Position numbers and translations under genes: made by a program. Positions 13,359 through 25,357 of a stretch of 64,000 bases of DNA are shown here, one piece after another. The notes beneath the pieces were generated by a model. It saw only the letters and a list, made by a program, of their open reading frames with translations. It was not told where the DNA came from and did no database searches. This DNA comes from Epiperipatus broadwayi (lineage: Eukaryota; Onychophora; Udeonychophora; Euonychophora; Peripatidae): assembly GCA_028023455.1 (NCBI GenBank), contig JAQFVV010006337.1, positions 788,501 through 852,500 of the forward strand, read 5' to 3'. Every line of letters begins with the position of its first letter. Within the stretch, counting starts at the first letter, position 1.

Positions 13359-13408
13359 TTGACTTCGTTTAAGGAAAAGCTACAGTACCTCATATCACAT
13401 CACATCAT
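13359..13408 (+). repeat. SINE-like 3' fragment
   Basis: TTGACTTCGTTTAAGGAAAA, ACAGTACC, then TCACATCACATCAT. This matches the 3' end and tail of the repeat at 5465-5605, so the family moved into the Tigger-like element or was captured by it. Confidence 0.6.
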
Positions 13409-13786
13409 GATGAATCTGATGTCTCAAATAGTGATAATTATTAAAATACTGCACATGTATGAAAAAAATGTAAATTACACATAAAAATATATTGTTTTGA
13501 ATAAAATTAAATACTGTAGTTAATAAAAAAAAGTAAAAAAAGTTTGTCATGTATCTTTTTTTTTTTTCAAATTTGAAATTTTTTATTAGTCATATTTTAT
13601 TTTATTTTATTTTTTTTATGCGAATTTTAAAGTAATTTTACATTGTTGCTTTGCGTTTATGCGATTTTTGGAAAATTACAGTCCGTATACCCCATTTTTC
13701 AAGGTAAGGTAAGTCTATTTTTGTGCGATTTCTTTTGTGTGCATTTTCTGAGAAGCCTATCTACTGCATAAAATGAGACCTAGGTG

Positions 13787-15483
13787 TATATATTGTAATG
13801 GAATTCGATATTGACAAGAGAGGTAAGTATTCTTAAACTCAAATCATCTACCTTTCCATTACCACAAGCAAAAAGAACATATAGACATAAATTAATTTAT
13901 TTTCATACCTGACCGAACCTATGACCATATGGATATTGCCACCAGGTTATTTTTCCTGATCAGACGTCTCTCGACTGCTATAATTATTAAAGAATTACAG
14001 CGCTTGGCTAAGTTATAAATTTAATGGGATTAGTAATACTGTACAACTATCCTCACATGTTACTTAGTACTCAAATGGAGTAATAATTATAACCAAACCC
14101 TCTGGGTATATTAACTATTGGAATGGTGAAGAAACGAAATGATACAGATAAAATAATTAATGAAACATTTACTATAATAATAAAAAACACACAAAAAAAT
14201 TATATGAAATATTTAAATTACAATAAACTCATTTAAATGTAATACTACAATTAGGTATATGTGTTAAATCCTATAAATGTCTTTAACCTACTGAAATAAG
14301 GTATCCATTTATAGTCGTTCATTCCAAATATTGTTAAAGAGTCTAATTAATGTCTATCTCATTAAATATTTGGAATTGCAATTGCTTTTAATGTGAAGAG
14401 TATGTGCACATGTGTTATATATTGATCTTTATTTACTTTACTTAAGCTTTCTTCTTCTTTGACTTTAATTATTGTCCTGCTGACCATCATGTGGAATTCC
14501 TCCACTTCTTTAGTAGAGATGGACATTCTTCAGCTTTGGCTTTTGCTTATGGGGTCTCTTCTACATGTAGTGACTTCACAATACTAGGGTGTTAATTGTA
14601 TGGCAGGTGGATCATCAGGCAGCCACTACACTGGCAGTTGTTTTATGGTGAGGTGACCATATGAGCCTGATGGATCTGGATCACCCAGCAACCATGATGG
14701 CCCTTAGCCACACATCCTTGAAGATTCACTTGTGTTGTAAATTAGTTTCATATTTATTCAGTTTGTCAGTATTCTACAAAAATGTCCTATACTCAGCTTT
14801 CCTTTTTTTCCTTTAATGTCTGCTTCCCACTAGGTTCTAATCTCTACTTCTCAAAACCAGTGCTCTCACTGAAGTCTCCATGTGAACTAAACTTTAATTA
14901 ATTTTTTTTCAAATTCTTTTCTTATCTTGATCTCTTGTTTGTAAGTTTTCTTTCACATTTCTAACTTTAAAGTGTTTTCTATAACCTATACAAAATTTCT
15001 TTTAATTTCATACTATTTTATGACATAGTGTTTTACCTTCATTTACATTAAAATTATTTTCATTTTAACATGCAGTAAACCTTTTTCCTCTTTATATACA
15101 CATTCACATATGTATTTCATTTTGTCAAAATGTGTACTTTGAAGAACAGATCTTTATCTTTTATTGTATCCTAATTTTACTTATAATTTTATTTAAAACT
15201 CCCCCATTGTTAGCTTTTTTTAATCATTTGAGTTCCCATTTTATTTACATTTCCTTTCTTCATTTTTAATCTTAAACTAAACATCTGACTCTCATATTTT
15301 CTAACTTTCATATTTTTATTTTTTTCCCCCCAAAATCTGAACTTTGGAGGGTAAAAGATAAGAATCTTGTTTGATTCCGTTCCCTCTCTTTATCTCATTC
15401 TTTTCTTCATTGGTTTTAATTCTTTTACTTATTTGTATATTTCAAAAAAAAGCTATAATATTTAATATTACTTAATATTAAAT
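13787..15483. other. Unassigned insert between repeat modules A and B; T/C-rich part
   Basis: In copy 2 of the interspersed repeat, modules A and B are about 20 bp apart, so this stretch is extra here. Region 14440-14720 is less AT-rich (GGTGAGGTGACCATATGAGC, GGATCACCCAGCAACCATGA) and looks like a repeat fragment I cannot name. From about 14740 to 15460 the plus strand is strongly T and C biased, meaning the minus strand is purine-rich like an old retroelement ORF. No frame stays open. Confidence 0.4.
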
Positions 15484-15545
15484 ATATATGTGTATGATCA
15501 CAACATGTGTGATCATCACAACATATATATATATATATATATATA
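15484..15545. repeat. (AT)n tract with adjacent GATCACA hairpin
   Basis: GATCACAACATGTGTGATC (15497-15515) has a perfect 7-bp stem around ACATG, and an (AT)n run follows at 15522-15544. Module B of the interspersed repeat begins right after. Confidence 0.7.
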
Positions 15546-17000
15546 AATTGACACAAAATCCCCAACCTTCATTGTCTGAGAGGGCTAGTAAATATTGTGG
15601 TATATCAAACACTAGATAATTTTGTTTTCTCACCTAAGTTCAAAGGGCTTTGTATGATTTTCTTGCCAACAATTTACCTACTCAACTTTCACTATTAGTG
15701 ATTTTAATAAAGATGATCTTGGACAGAAGTTAACAAACCATTGCAGAGTGACCTTTCCTGCAAAAACATCAGGACAAAATAAGGATGTCCTATGCTCCTT
15801 ACATACTCATAAGGGCTTGCATTTATGATACAGCCCTTAACATTATCTCCATGCAAGCAAAAAGAAAAGATTATGATTTTATGTAATCTGAAATATAGGA
15901 AAACAAAATCTCAAACATTACTCAGCATTCAAAAAAATCAGAACTACTTAATCAATAAATTGCCAGACAAAAGATACATGGTCTGTGGGAAACACAAACA
16001 TGTGTTAAACTAAATTAATTCCAAGTTTTATAAATTGATTAATAATATATAAACTTAAATGAATAAGCCTATCATACTTTTTTTGTTCTTTAAGGATCAA
16101 GCTTAGAGACTTAAGCCCCGGTTAAAATAGAAGAATGTTCAGTTACCTTCCAGGCTTTAGTTATTTCATCTGATTTATTCTCACAGTGTGGGCAAGATTT
16201 AGTTTTATTGAGAGTACATTATGATGGTTCTTGATCTCCAGTAATTTTGTTGTGTATTACAAAGATCAATTTTAGGATCAGTTTTAAGCTAGGAAATTAA
16301 GACATGTTAATGATGACACAAATTTTTGAGCTTTGGGGTCATCTTAGAATGGTTTTAACATGGCATACTTATGATCTTTTTCTCTGAGGCTAGTAGTTTT
16401 TGTATTCTGAATTTATGGTCACTATATTCAGTAATAAGTGCATTCTTCCTTTTTTTTGAAAGTCAGCTTCTAGGATAGGATACTGATTCTTTTTTCTTTT
16501 CTGATTGTTTCTTTTAGAATTTATCTATTATAAATCCACAATTAGCAAATAGCAAATGTAAGGCATCAACAGTCAAAGATTAGCACAAATAAGATTTCTA
16601 AGATGCATTCAAAAAATCAGAGCTTTTATATACTATTTTTATCTCCTACCAGATCTTAAAATCTAACTGTGGCTAGTTTTTATCTCTAACCAGAGCTATT
16701 CTTTATTTCATGTTTTTACTTTTCAAATACTACTTTTAATAAATTAGAAAATAAGTCTGATTTTAACTAGATTAAAACAAAAACAAAAAGATATATCTCA
16801 ATCAAAACTTTTTTAAATCAAAATATTTTTACGATTTCAAAATATTTTTGAGTATGTGTGTTATGGCACATTCACTTATAAACAAAAAAAATAAAATACA
16901 AAATTTTAAATAAAATTTTATCTTCCCTTTTAAAATCTTTATAGATATGCATTTTAATTTTGATTTTAGAAGGGATCATTTTTGAAATGGAGAAAAGTCT
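15546..17000. repeat. Interspersed repeat copy 1, modules B and C
   Basis: Module B (15546-16020) matches 18890-19383: CCCCAACCTTC, TTGTCTGAGAG, ATTGTGGTATATCAAACACT, ACATCAGGACAAAA, AGGATGTCCTATGCTCCTTA and ACAGCCCTTAA occur in the same order. Module C (16023-17000) matches 20767-21181 and then 28176-28800: TTATAAATTGATTAATAATA, ATCAAGCTTAGAGACTTAAG, AACATGGCATACT, GCATCAACAGTCAAAGATTA, AATCAGAGCTTTTATATACT and TTTTGATTTTAGAAGGGAT. Modules B and C are contiguous here, whereas in copy 2 about 1.4 kb lies between them. No coding frame is conserved between copies, so the family looks non-autonomous or is an old duplicated segment. Confidence 0.85.
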
Positions 17001-17499
17001 CTGGTTCAACTGCCCCATCATACCTTGTAACAAAAAATTATTTTTTTCTTTCTGCCTATAAATTTTTTTTTCTCTTTTTTTTTAATATTTACCCCCACCC
17101 CCAGAAATCTTGCTGAATGTTTGCTCTATCCTCTGTCTAGTGATATCACTACTAATAGTAACTTTCATTCCATACAACTACTGAACTCTCACTTAATTAT
17201 TTCTGGAAAATCTGTCCTCATATCTTTTAGCCTGGTGATCTCAGTCTGATGGTTTTTTTTCTTTTTTCTCTTCTCCTTCATCTTCTGGTGAAAGAATAAA
17301 AGCTCTTTTAAGCTTTCTAAAGCACATGGTTGCTAACTTCTTTTTTTAACTGCAGTGCAAGTTCTGATGATGTTTCTTGCATTTTTCTTCTGCAAACATT
17401 TTGTTCCATAACTTATTCTCTAGTACAGTTTTCTTTAGTATTCAACTTAATAAATTAAGATCTCCATTTACTTCTTGACTATTAATCTCTTCTTTAACT

Positions 17500-18260
17500 T
17501 CATTTTATTGTAATGTTTTTCTTAGGAGTTGTCAGCATAGTTGCAGATGCACCATCATTAGTAAGATAAGTGTCACCAATAAATATTACATAGGCTTTTC
17601 TAGCACCCACTTGTCCATTTTCATTTTTTAAATCAGAAAATCCAACATTCACATTAAACACCAAATCTTTCTTTACAACAGCTGTCATTTTACTACTCAA
17701 CACTAAAGAGCTTTCTCAAAACACTATGCCCATTTCTGTTTCCTTCTATATCCTGCATTCTTTAGTACATATAACTGTTCTTGGGTTATTTTATTCAACT
17801 GTATCCAATATGGCACATCTCTTTTATCTGTACTATCTTAATTTCTACATTATCTGCCCTAATGTTATCTCATATTAACTCATCCCTAACTTTATTCAAA
17901 TCTTCATTTACCAATTTAACTTCCTTTTCTACTTTCTGAATTTCTTTATTCCAATTCTTCTCTACGGTCTCCTGGCTTTTTCCACTTTTTCCACTGTTTC
18001 TTGCTTCATTCCTTTCATTTTGGCTTTGAACACTTCCACATTGCCTGATGACTTCATTTCTTGTTGGTTTTGCTCCACTTTCCATAACTTTTGTCTCATT
18101 CCTCTATTTTCTTTCATCATGTCTATCATCATCTGTATCTCCATTGCTTCATTTTCCTTTTCAACTACTTGGGGATTTTTGAAAAAAATAGGGACTTCTT
18201 CCTTGAGTACTCCCCTACCATTTTTTTCACTGGATTCCATTTTCGAAAACAAGATCAAAT
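17500..18260 (-). pseudogene. Decayed coiled-coil ORF (LINE ORF1-like?), minus strand
   Basis: On the minus strand a reading frame from 18258 begins with MESSEKNGRG-type residues. It then runs through Glu/Lys/Met/Gln-rich sequence with heptad-like spacing (KENEAMEIQMMIDMMKENRG, LWKVEQNQQEMK) to about 17962. The coiled coil continues in another frame to about 17870 (NKEIQKVEKEVKLVNEDLNK), so a frameshift near 17985 splits it. Farther 3' a third frame (17703-17500) reads FNVNVGFSDLKNENGQVG and ends at a stop. A long charged coiled coil is typical of ORF1 proteins of LINEs that bind RNA, but no RRM or zinc knuckle is visible. It could also be an unrelated decayed gene. It lies between the two copies of the interspersed repeat. 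Confidence 0.4.
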
Positions 18261-18611
18261 TTCAATATATCCTACTTTCTCAACTTTTATTTTCGGTTTT
18301 GAATTTTTTACATTGAAAAATCTAACTATTATTATGTATTATTTATTTATTTATTATTTTTTCTTAAGTTAAAAAGTTTTAGAAATTTTCCAAAAAATGC
18401 TATTTGGATTATTTATTCATTCATTCATATTAAAAAGATTAACCCTACTCCAAACTGCTTCATCAACACTCATCCCAACTAGCATAAACTGATCTTAACA
18501 CTAAATTTTGCCTCCCTATCCCTAAAATATGACTCAATTGTCTGAACTAAATCTCATGTGGATTTTACAATTTGAAGCCACACATTGACAGTGTTAAAAT
18601 CTTTAAATCAA

Positions 18612-19383
18612 TTGTACCAGACACTCCATTTTGTTTATCACCAAGAGTTCCACTAAGCCACTGTTGACCTAGAAAATTTGATTTACAGTGGTCAAAAAGT
18701 TAAATTATAATAAAAGTTCTAAAATAAATGCCACTGGATAGAGCCAGGGAGAGAAAGAGATCTTAAACATTGTTCATACAATTGAAGGACAGGGCACAGA
18801 AACAAATATCAGCCAAAAACAAATATAATTATTAATAATTTTTTAAGTTTTATTAAATTCAAAAAAATATTAGTTAAGAAAAATATATAAGTTAACCCAA
18901 GTTCCCCAACCTTCTTTGTCTGAGAGTGCTGTGAATATTGTGGTATATCAAACACTTTGGTAGATAATTTTGTTTTTTCACTTAAGTTTAGAGGGCTTTA
19001 TATGGTCTTCTTGCCAACAATTTACCTATTCAACTTCCACTTTCCTTTATTAGAGATTTTAATAAAGATGATCCTGGATAGAAGTTAATGAACCATTGTG
19101 GAATGGTCTTTCCTCAACCCAGTAAAAACATCAGGACAAAACAAGGATGTCCTATGCTCCTTAAACACTCATAATGGTTTGCATTTGTGATACAGCCCTT
19201 AAGGTTACCTCCATGCAAGCAAAGAGAAAAGATTATGATTTTACATAATCTGAAATATAAGAAAACAAAATCTCAAACATTATACAGCATTTAAGAAAAA
19301 TCAAACTACCTAATCGATAAGTTGTCAGCCAAAACATCCCTGGCCTGCAGGAAACAAAAACACACATTAAACTAAATTAATTC
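18612..19383. repeat. Interspersed repeat copy 2, modules A and B
   Basis: Contiguous A+B copy: A at 18612-18870, B at 18890-19383. It lacks the 3-kb of extra DNA found between A and B in copy 1, so it shows the pre-insertion arrangement. Confidence 0.85.
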
Positions 19384-19601
19384 AATGGTACTATTACACA
19401 TAATACATTCCACCACTTGATGACACTGTTTTCCACCCAATACACATCAATATACATGTCCACAGGATGATGATACAATCAAATATGGTAAATTTTATAA
19501 ATTTATATATGATCTTTTTATAAAGGTAATTTTTTTATATGTACAGTATTTTGTTTGTTTTTTTATACATTTCATCGCATGTTGACATTTTTCAAATTTT
19601 T

Positions 19602-20120
19602 TTAAACAATTTACAAACCAACATTATTTTCTAAAATGGAATACTTACAGTTTTAAATTACATTATAAATGTCAGCATGTAGTTCTGGAATGTGCAGGGC
19701 CAGGGTCCAATGTTTTTAACGATCCAAAGGATTGTCCAAAAAATTCACTACTCTTATCAAACCAACATTACAATTTTCCAAAACACCATGCAATTTTAGT
19801 TGTCTTGTAAGTTCTCTTTATCTGCAAAAAACTATTATAAACATTATGGACTGACATTCTGCAAAGTATTTATTTATAAACAATTTATGAAGCAACATTA
19901 TTTTATAAAACAAAAGAATTAAATTTTTCTGAAATCGAATAATTACATTTTTAAATTACATGATAAATGTCAATGTAGTGCTGGAATGTGCAGGGCCAGA
20001 GACTGATGTTTTTGATGATCTGAAGGATCAATCAAAAGATGCAGTACTGTGATAAAACCAAGCTTATGATTTCCAAAATAGCATGCAACTTCAGACATAT
20101 AATTTGTCTCATAGCTCACA
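19602..20120. repeat. Tandem duplication, offset about 296 bp
   Basis: 19602-19830 and 19876-20120 share ACATTATTTT, TTTTAAATTACAT..TAAATGTCA, the 19-base CTGGAATGTGCAGGGCCAG (19685 and 19981), ATGTTTTT.A.GAT and CCAAAA..CATGCAA.TT. It lies in the 1.4 kb that separates modules B and C in copy 2. Confidence 0.75.
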
Positions 20121-20740
20121 CAAATGTTCCTTTCATGTTAATTCTGTGAAATTGTGCTTGTCACTAAATTATGTCACTACACTTTTGAAATTTATTTAAC
20201 ATTCCAAGTTGTGTAGGGAAACACGGTGATGGGCTTACAATTATAAGTATGTAATACTACATCAGATAGGGTGTATGATCATTACTTTGAACACACATTA
20301 CAAGAGTTGTGGTCAGTTGAATTCCATACACCCTCACATAATATGGTAGCAATTTGTGAAATGTGGGGATTTGCATAGTGTTACAAAGCACATCAGTGGG
20401 CTGTAATATATGTGTGCAATGCAATATATGTGCACAATGTCTAATACGAACATCACTGTTCTATAGGCCATAAACTGTTGCAGTGTTAGCCGTAACAGCA
20501 TATTGATATGCATTGCGCAAAAACCAGTGCCATCAAGCAGTAGACTGTATTATATGAACTAGTACCATTTTAACTAAAATAGGAAACAGTTGAGATAAAA
20601 AAAACTATTATTATCTGCCAAAACTTTTGACAACAATTAATAATAAAACAATGAGTATATAATATAAACTCACAATATACTCTCCAACAAAGTGATAAAT
20701 AAAACCTTAAACTAATTCTCTATAATTTATAGATTACATT
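20121..20740. other. Unassigned DNA between modules B and C of copy 2
   Basis: Slightly GC-richer than average with short repeated words (CAATATATGTG twice near 20417, ACACACATTACAAG). No ORF, tRNA or terminal repeat seen. Confidence 0.4.
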
Positions 20741-20872
20741 AAAAAAAATACATATAATGAAATAAAGATTTATAAATTGATTAATAATATCTAAACTTAG
20801 ATAAATAAAAAAAATACATATAATGAAATAAAGATTTATAAATTGATTAATAATATCTAAACTTAGATAAAT
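20741..20872. repeat. 66-bp unit in two near-perfect tandem copies
   Basis: AAAAATACATATAATGAAAT through AACTTAGATAAATAAA is repeated with an exact 66-bp offset. The unit includes the first 40 or so bases of module C, so it arose by local slippage or unequal crossing after the repeat was in place. Confidence 0.9.
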
Positions 20873-21181
20873 AAACCTATCAAACATTTTTTTTTGTTCT
20901 TTAAGTATCAAGCTTAGAGACTTAAGCCCTGATTCAAATAGAAGAATGATCAATTACTTCTAGGCTTCAGTTTTTCCATCTTATTTATTCTCATGGTGTG
21001 TGCAAAGTTTAATTTTATTGAGAGTACATTATGATAGTTTTTGATCTTCAGTAATCTGGTTGTGTAATACAAAGGCCAATTTCAGGATCAGTTTTGAACT
21101 AGGAAATTAAAACATGTTAATGATGACAAAATTGTGAAACTCCAGGATTCATCTTAGAATGTTTTTAACATGGCATACTGC
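20807..21181. repeat. Interspersed repeat copy 2, module C (5' part)
   Basis: Matches 16040-16370 of copy 1 up to AACATGGCATACT and then stops. The next expected bases (TTTTGATCTTTTTCTC-like) are found at about 28176, so module C is split by a block of about 7 kb. Confidence 0.8.
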
Positions 21182-21229
21182 AACAGTCAAGTATTGTATA
21201 ATTAGTCAACAAGACCAAAAGACCAAGGA

Positions 21230-21440
21230 GGGACTCTCAACCAGCAGACATAGGGGGCAATCCCTGATTTAAATCCTTATTTAGGCTTCCTAGTCTCAAC
21301 CACTAATTAACATTCATTACACACAGCTTGCCTTCTTCATATAGCTCAATGCAACTCAGGATTTGAACTTGAACTCTCTTTCTCAGAGTTTTTCACAACT
21401 TACAACAAGGGCCTGTATTGCTATGTCTTACATCGATTTA
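21230..21440 (-). repeat. tRNA-derived SINE-like fragments
   Basis: Read on the minus strand, two stretches contain box-B-like sequences: GTTCAAATCCTGAGTTGC (about 21352-21369) after a TTGTTGTAAG stretch, and GGATTTAAATCAGGG (about 21262-21276) after TTAGTGGTTGAGACTAGG. These match tRNA internal promoter spacing loosely, and no clean cloverleaf could be folded. Class uncertain. Confidence 0.3.
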
Positions 21441-21449
21441 TTTGTATTG

Positions 21450-24190
21450 AGTTTATTATATGATTTTAGGGATCAACCATTTCTTTACAAATATCAAATT
21501 AATATATCAATGAATTACAAAACCATATATGTACTAATTAAGCAAATGAGTGTGTTTCTGATCATAGTTAATCAATAAGTAGTTCTGACTCACAAGTTAA
21601 AATTTAATGACACTATAAATTTATTTACATAAAATTAATATAATTAAGAGAACAGCTTACACACAGAGAACAATGATAATCTACTGGCTTTTACATAGTG
21701 AAATTAAAGTTAATAGTGGCTTACAACAATGGTGTGTGCCCTACTCAGTTTAAATTTGAATTATAAATATTTGTCAGTCCATTCTAGGTTTTATCTATGA
21801 TTACATTCTTATTTTTTTTGAAGGAGAACTTGTGGATAGGTTTGATTTTAAAAGTCACCTGGGGTTGCTAACGAGCATAGGTGGAGGCTGGACTGCAAAT
21901 ATTTATTAGAAATTGCAGTACTAACTGAGAAAATGGGAATTATGGTACATCAAGATAAGGAGGATCAGCTTTGTGATCTGATGTCCCTGGCTGAAAAGAT
22001 GCATCTCTTCTAATAAAAAGCACATACCAAAGGAGGGAGCATAGATGTACTAAAATCCAGGACTTGGGGGTGCAAGAACTCTCCGACTCTTGTGGAACCT
22101 GGACCAGTGCTAATCTATAGATTAGAAACCTGGGCATGTGGCATCTGGTCTGCCCTTATGCAGTTTTCCCATTAAGGTGCATGAACCACAAAATATATAT
22201 AAAAATCAATAATAAAGTGACCATTGCCACACATATGAGGCAGATATGCAAATATATAAAGAAAAACAATAACTTATGAAACCTTCTGTGTACAGAATTA
22301 ATATGAATAAAATTATTTTATTTATGTAATGGCAAGCATCCCCAGTTAATGATAGATGAGTATTTGGAAACTAAAATCCATTCACAATATTTATTTTCAT
22401 AACATCAAAAGTGAAAACCTGATAAATAATATTTATATGCTTGGGGGAGGGATTACTGATTCCTAAATAGACTGATAACTTTATCCAAAGAATTGTGGTT
22501 TTATTTATATAATATTTATATATTGCATCGATGAGCAATGCAATACATACATGTAGATTGCTTCATTATTATTACTTCTACAAATATAAAATCTTTGATT
22601 ACACATATACAGCATGTTAAGGAAAATCATTATATAAAATCATTATAAAAGGGAAATATTAATTTAGTGGTACATGAAGTAATAATTTAGTTAGAATTAA
22701 TAATTTATTTGTATTGAATATTTCTAATAACATTAGTTTTAACAGCATATAGGTTATATATATGCTGATATTGTAGGGCATACTATAGGTAAACAACATA
22801 ATTTATAAATCTATTGAATAAAATATGTTCATCCTCTTTTCTTAATTCTTAGGTAATTCTAAGAATTGTCACATTGCTTTCCTTGACATAAAAAGGAAGG
22901 GGGGGGTGAAAGAAAGAACTTTAAGAAAATAAATTTTAAATATATTAATTTTGACTTTAAAATAGAATAATCTAAGGTTTGGTATCTTCTCTGCTCACAC
23001 TATCCCTTGGGATTTTGAGAGCAGGAAAGCATAAACATGCTTTAATGATTTAATTTTTAATTCCCTTCATCATTCAAGGTAATATATATAACTAAAATGA
23101 AATAAAACCAAATCTTTAATTTACTCAATAATTTAAGACAGCAGATTTAACATTTAGAATAATGAAAATATAGGTTATATATAAAGTTAAGACCAGTTAA
23201 AAAATATATAAATTTAGTTACAGTTAAAATATTTAAATAGAATATAACATTCTACCAACAAAAGTAAGTGATGGCTTTGGGATTTCCTTACACATATGGT
23301 TAGATGGATTGATGAACATCAGGATGGCATTAATATGATAGAATGTGGATGGAATTTCTACATTTTGCTGAAACTATTGGTTGCTAATTTCCTGATGATC
23401 TGGAGAAGCTGACACCCGACTACTCACACATTCTGGCACGCACAGCCATTATAAATTATCACTTGCATTATTAATATGCAGGATTGGGATGACTCCATAG
23501 AGTAGTAACTTTTAATAAAATGATGAAAATTTCTTAAAAAATAAATTATGTTAGACTTCTGCTTGTTTCAAAATCAAAGTTATTAAGCTGAACCCCCAAA
23601 TAATGTCCCCTTATATGCTTATATATTTTCCTTTATGCATGGGGTCTGCCTTCTGTCTTAATGGATTTTAGGTTTAATTTTGATTTTTCATTTCTGTTCC
23701 ATTAGCATTTTTATTTCCTCATATTTTCTGTTGCCATTTTGGTTTCCTGTGTATTGTACTGGCTGCAGAAAGGAGTTTGCTGTTAACTGAAAGGAGAACA
23801 TTTGATTCCTCTTGGAGGTCTTAAAGGAACTGAGCAGAGAAATTCCTAATGTCCACTCCATACATTTTTGTCATTGTAGCTGTTATTACTATGCAATTAT
23901 TTATATAACATATGAACATGGATGGACTGCTCATCAACATGCATTAGCCAGTGTGGTGAGTTTATTGGCTTTTTACTTTTGAATTTAAGATCAAGAAACA
24001 CCAGTTGTCTGATAAGACAGAATGAATGTGCATTTAAATAGTAAATATTTTTTCAATAGATATATACAATCATGACAGACAAAAATAAATCATAGCCCTT
24101 ATTCCCATGAGGCTGTAAAGTCACAAACCAATACATCAGTTGGTGGCGGAAGGTGGAGGGTGCTAAAAATTTCATGATTGTGGACCCAGG
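21450..24190. other. Unassigned DNA 5' of the LINE
   Basis: No frame with recognisable motifs. Landmarks are a GGGGGAGGGATTACTGAT run near 22444, a G8 run near 22898 and a less AT-rich stretch 23330-23480. Part of 24100-24190 (CAGTTGGTGGCGGAAGGTGG) may be the 5' untranslated region of the following LINE. Confidence 0.35.
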
Positions 24191-24212
24191 CTGCCATTTG
24201 ATGATAACTTTT

Positions 24213-24866
24213 TATTTAGATACTTACAACTGCAGGTCACTTTCAAGTGAAGGAAGATTTCAAGAATTAGAAAAAGAACTGTCTTATATTAAATGGGACA
24301 TTATTGGACTTTGTGAAGTTAAAAGAAAAAATGAAGAGACAATTGATTTAAAAGTGGACATGTACTCTACTATAAATACACAAATATTGGAAATACAAGT
24401 AAAGTAGGATTCATTATAAATAAAAAGTGGAAGAATAACATTGTGGATATTGATGGTGTATCAGACAGAGTAAGAAAAATTAGTTATACAACTTAATAGC
24501 AGATACCAAATGCAGATAATTCAGATTTATGCCCCAAAAAGTTTTCATAGTAATGAAGTAGTACAAGATTTTTATATGGATGTACAAAAGGCTTTTGATC
24601 AGAGTAAACAACATTTTAAAATTATGGAAGACTTTAATGCTAGAATTGATAAACAAATGAAAGATGAAAGTGCTGTGGGTAATTTTGGTTATGGTAATAG
24701 AAATGAGAGAGGACATAGACTTATGGAATTTGCAGAAAAAGAAAAACTTTATATTATGAATTATGTTTTTGAGAAAAATGTCAGAAGGAAATTGACACAG
24801 AAGCATCCAAATGAAGGTACAGCAGAAATGGATTATATTTTGACTAACAGAAAATACACATTTTAA
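24213..24866 (+). pseudogene. LINE endonuclease (APE-type) domain remnant
   Basis: An APE-like endonuclease nicks the target DNA to prime reverse transcription. The first frame shows an N-terminal strand (TYNCRSLSSEGRFQELEKEL), then KWDIIGLCEVKR, which holds the catalytic-type Glu of this fold. After a break near 24407 the frame resumes at 24510 with QIIQIYAPKS, a phenylalanine-rich helix, MEDFNARID (normally GDFNA; the Gly is replaced by Glu) and NRNERGHRLMEFAEKEKLYI. It ends at AEMDYILTN, where this family keeps the Asp that replaces the SDH motif. The family usually has about 220 residues here. The frame ends at a stop at 24866. The G-to-E change and the internal break make it non-functional. 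Confidence 0.85.
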
Positions 24867-25251
24867 GATTGTAATGTTCTTAATAAATTTAACACATTGC
24901 ATCAATTAGTAAGATGTAAAATATGCTAATAGAAAACTAGATAGATGAAAATTATAAAAAAAAAAACAATATTTACAGTTGATATTCCTAATCTTCAGAA
25001 ACATTCTAATGAATTTAAATTAGAATTCAGATTTGAATAAAATTAACATGAAAATAACTGATACACTTTTAAAAATGGCAACAAAGACAGCTGGTAGAAA
25101 AAAGCAGCAATTGACCGATAAAACTTTTATTGAGACTAAAAGAATTTATGAAGAAAAGAAGGAATATGAAGATATACAAAAATTATGCATTAAAAAGGAA
25201 TGAATATCTCAAATTTTGTAAAATGGTGCAGAAAAGAGTTGAATATAAGAA

Positions 25252-25357
25252 GTCAAGCATTGGTGGTCAAGAGGTCAGCACAGTTGCCTTACAAGCAGTT
25301 GTCCTGGGTTAGTGAGTTCAGTTCCTGGCTGATGCTATGACACATGAAAAAAAAATG
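25252..25357 (+). mobile_element. tRNA-derived SINE inserted in the LINE
   Basis: A tRNA-like head, GCATTGG...CTGATGC, has all seven acceptor positions pairing (two G-T). Box A is TGGTCAAGAGG and the anticodon arm GTTGC-CTTACAA-GCAGT (UAC, Val-type loop). Box B is GTTCAGTTCC after an 8-bp insertion in the T arm. An A9 tail follows (25347-25355). The flanks ATATAAGAA (25243-25251) and ATATAAGAA (25358-25366) are target-site duplications. It interrupts the LINE ORF between the endonuclease and RT domains. The short length means a SINE with almost no body, or a retroposed tRNA. Confidence 0.75.

Larger units (their letters stand above)
12564..13786. mobile_element. Tigger/pogo-like DNA transposon remnant (non-autonomous)
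   Basis: Terminal inverted repeats of about 25 bp: the left end CACTCGGGTCTCATTTTATG and the right end, read inward, CACCTAGGTCTCATTTTATG. Both continue into further TTATGCGATTT-type sub-terminal motifs (about 12593-12620 and 13618-13665). The element is flanked by TA on both sides (12562-12563 and 13787-13788), as Tc1/mariner/pogo transposases duplicate. The 'YYTCATTTTATGCG' ends resemble Tigger-family termini. No transposase frame survives, so it is non-autonomous or decayed. It sits inside copy 1 of the interspersed repeat and contains a 49-bp-arm hairpin and a SINE-like fragment. Confidence 0.8.

Noticed and set aside
17360-17380. CTGATGA at 17366
   Set aside because: No GAAAC partner and no flanking complementarity; chance occurrence.
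18020-18372. 98- and 93-codon plus-strand frames
   Set aside because: Phe/Ser-rich shadows of the minus-strand coiled-coil frame, which has the more protein-like composition.
24480-24905. 141-codon minus-strand frame
   Set aside because: Antisense shadow of the LINE endonuclease domain, whose plus-strand motifs (IQIYAPKS, DFNARID, MDYILTN) are specific.
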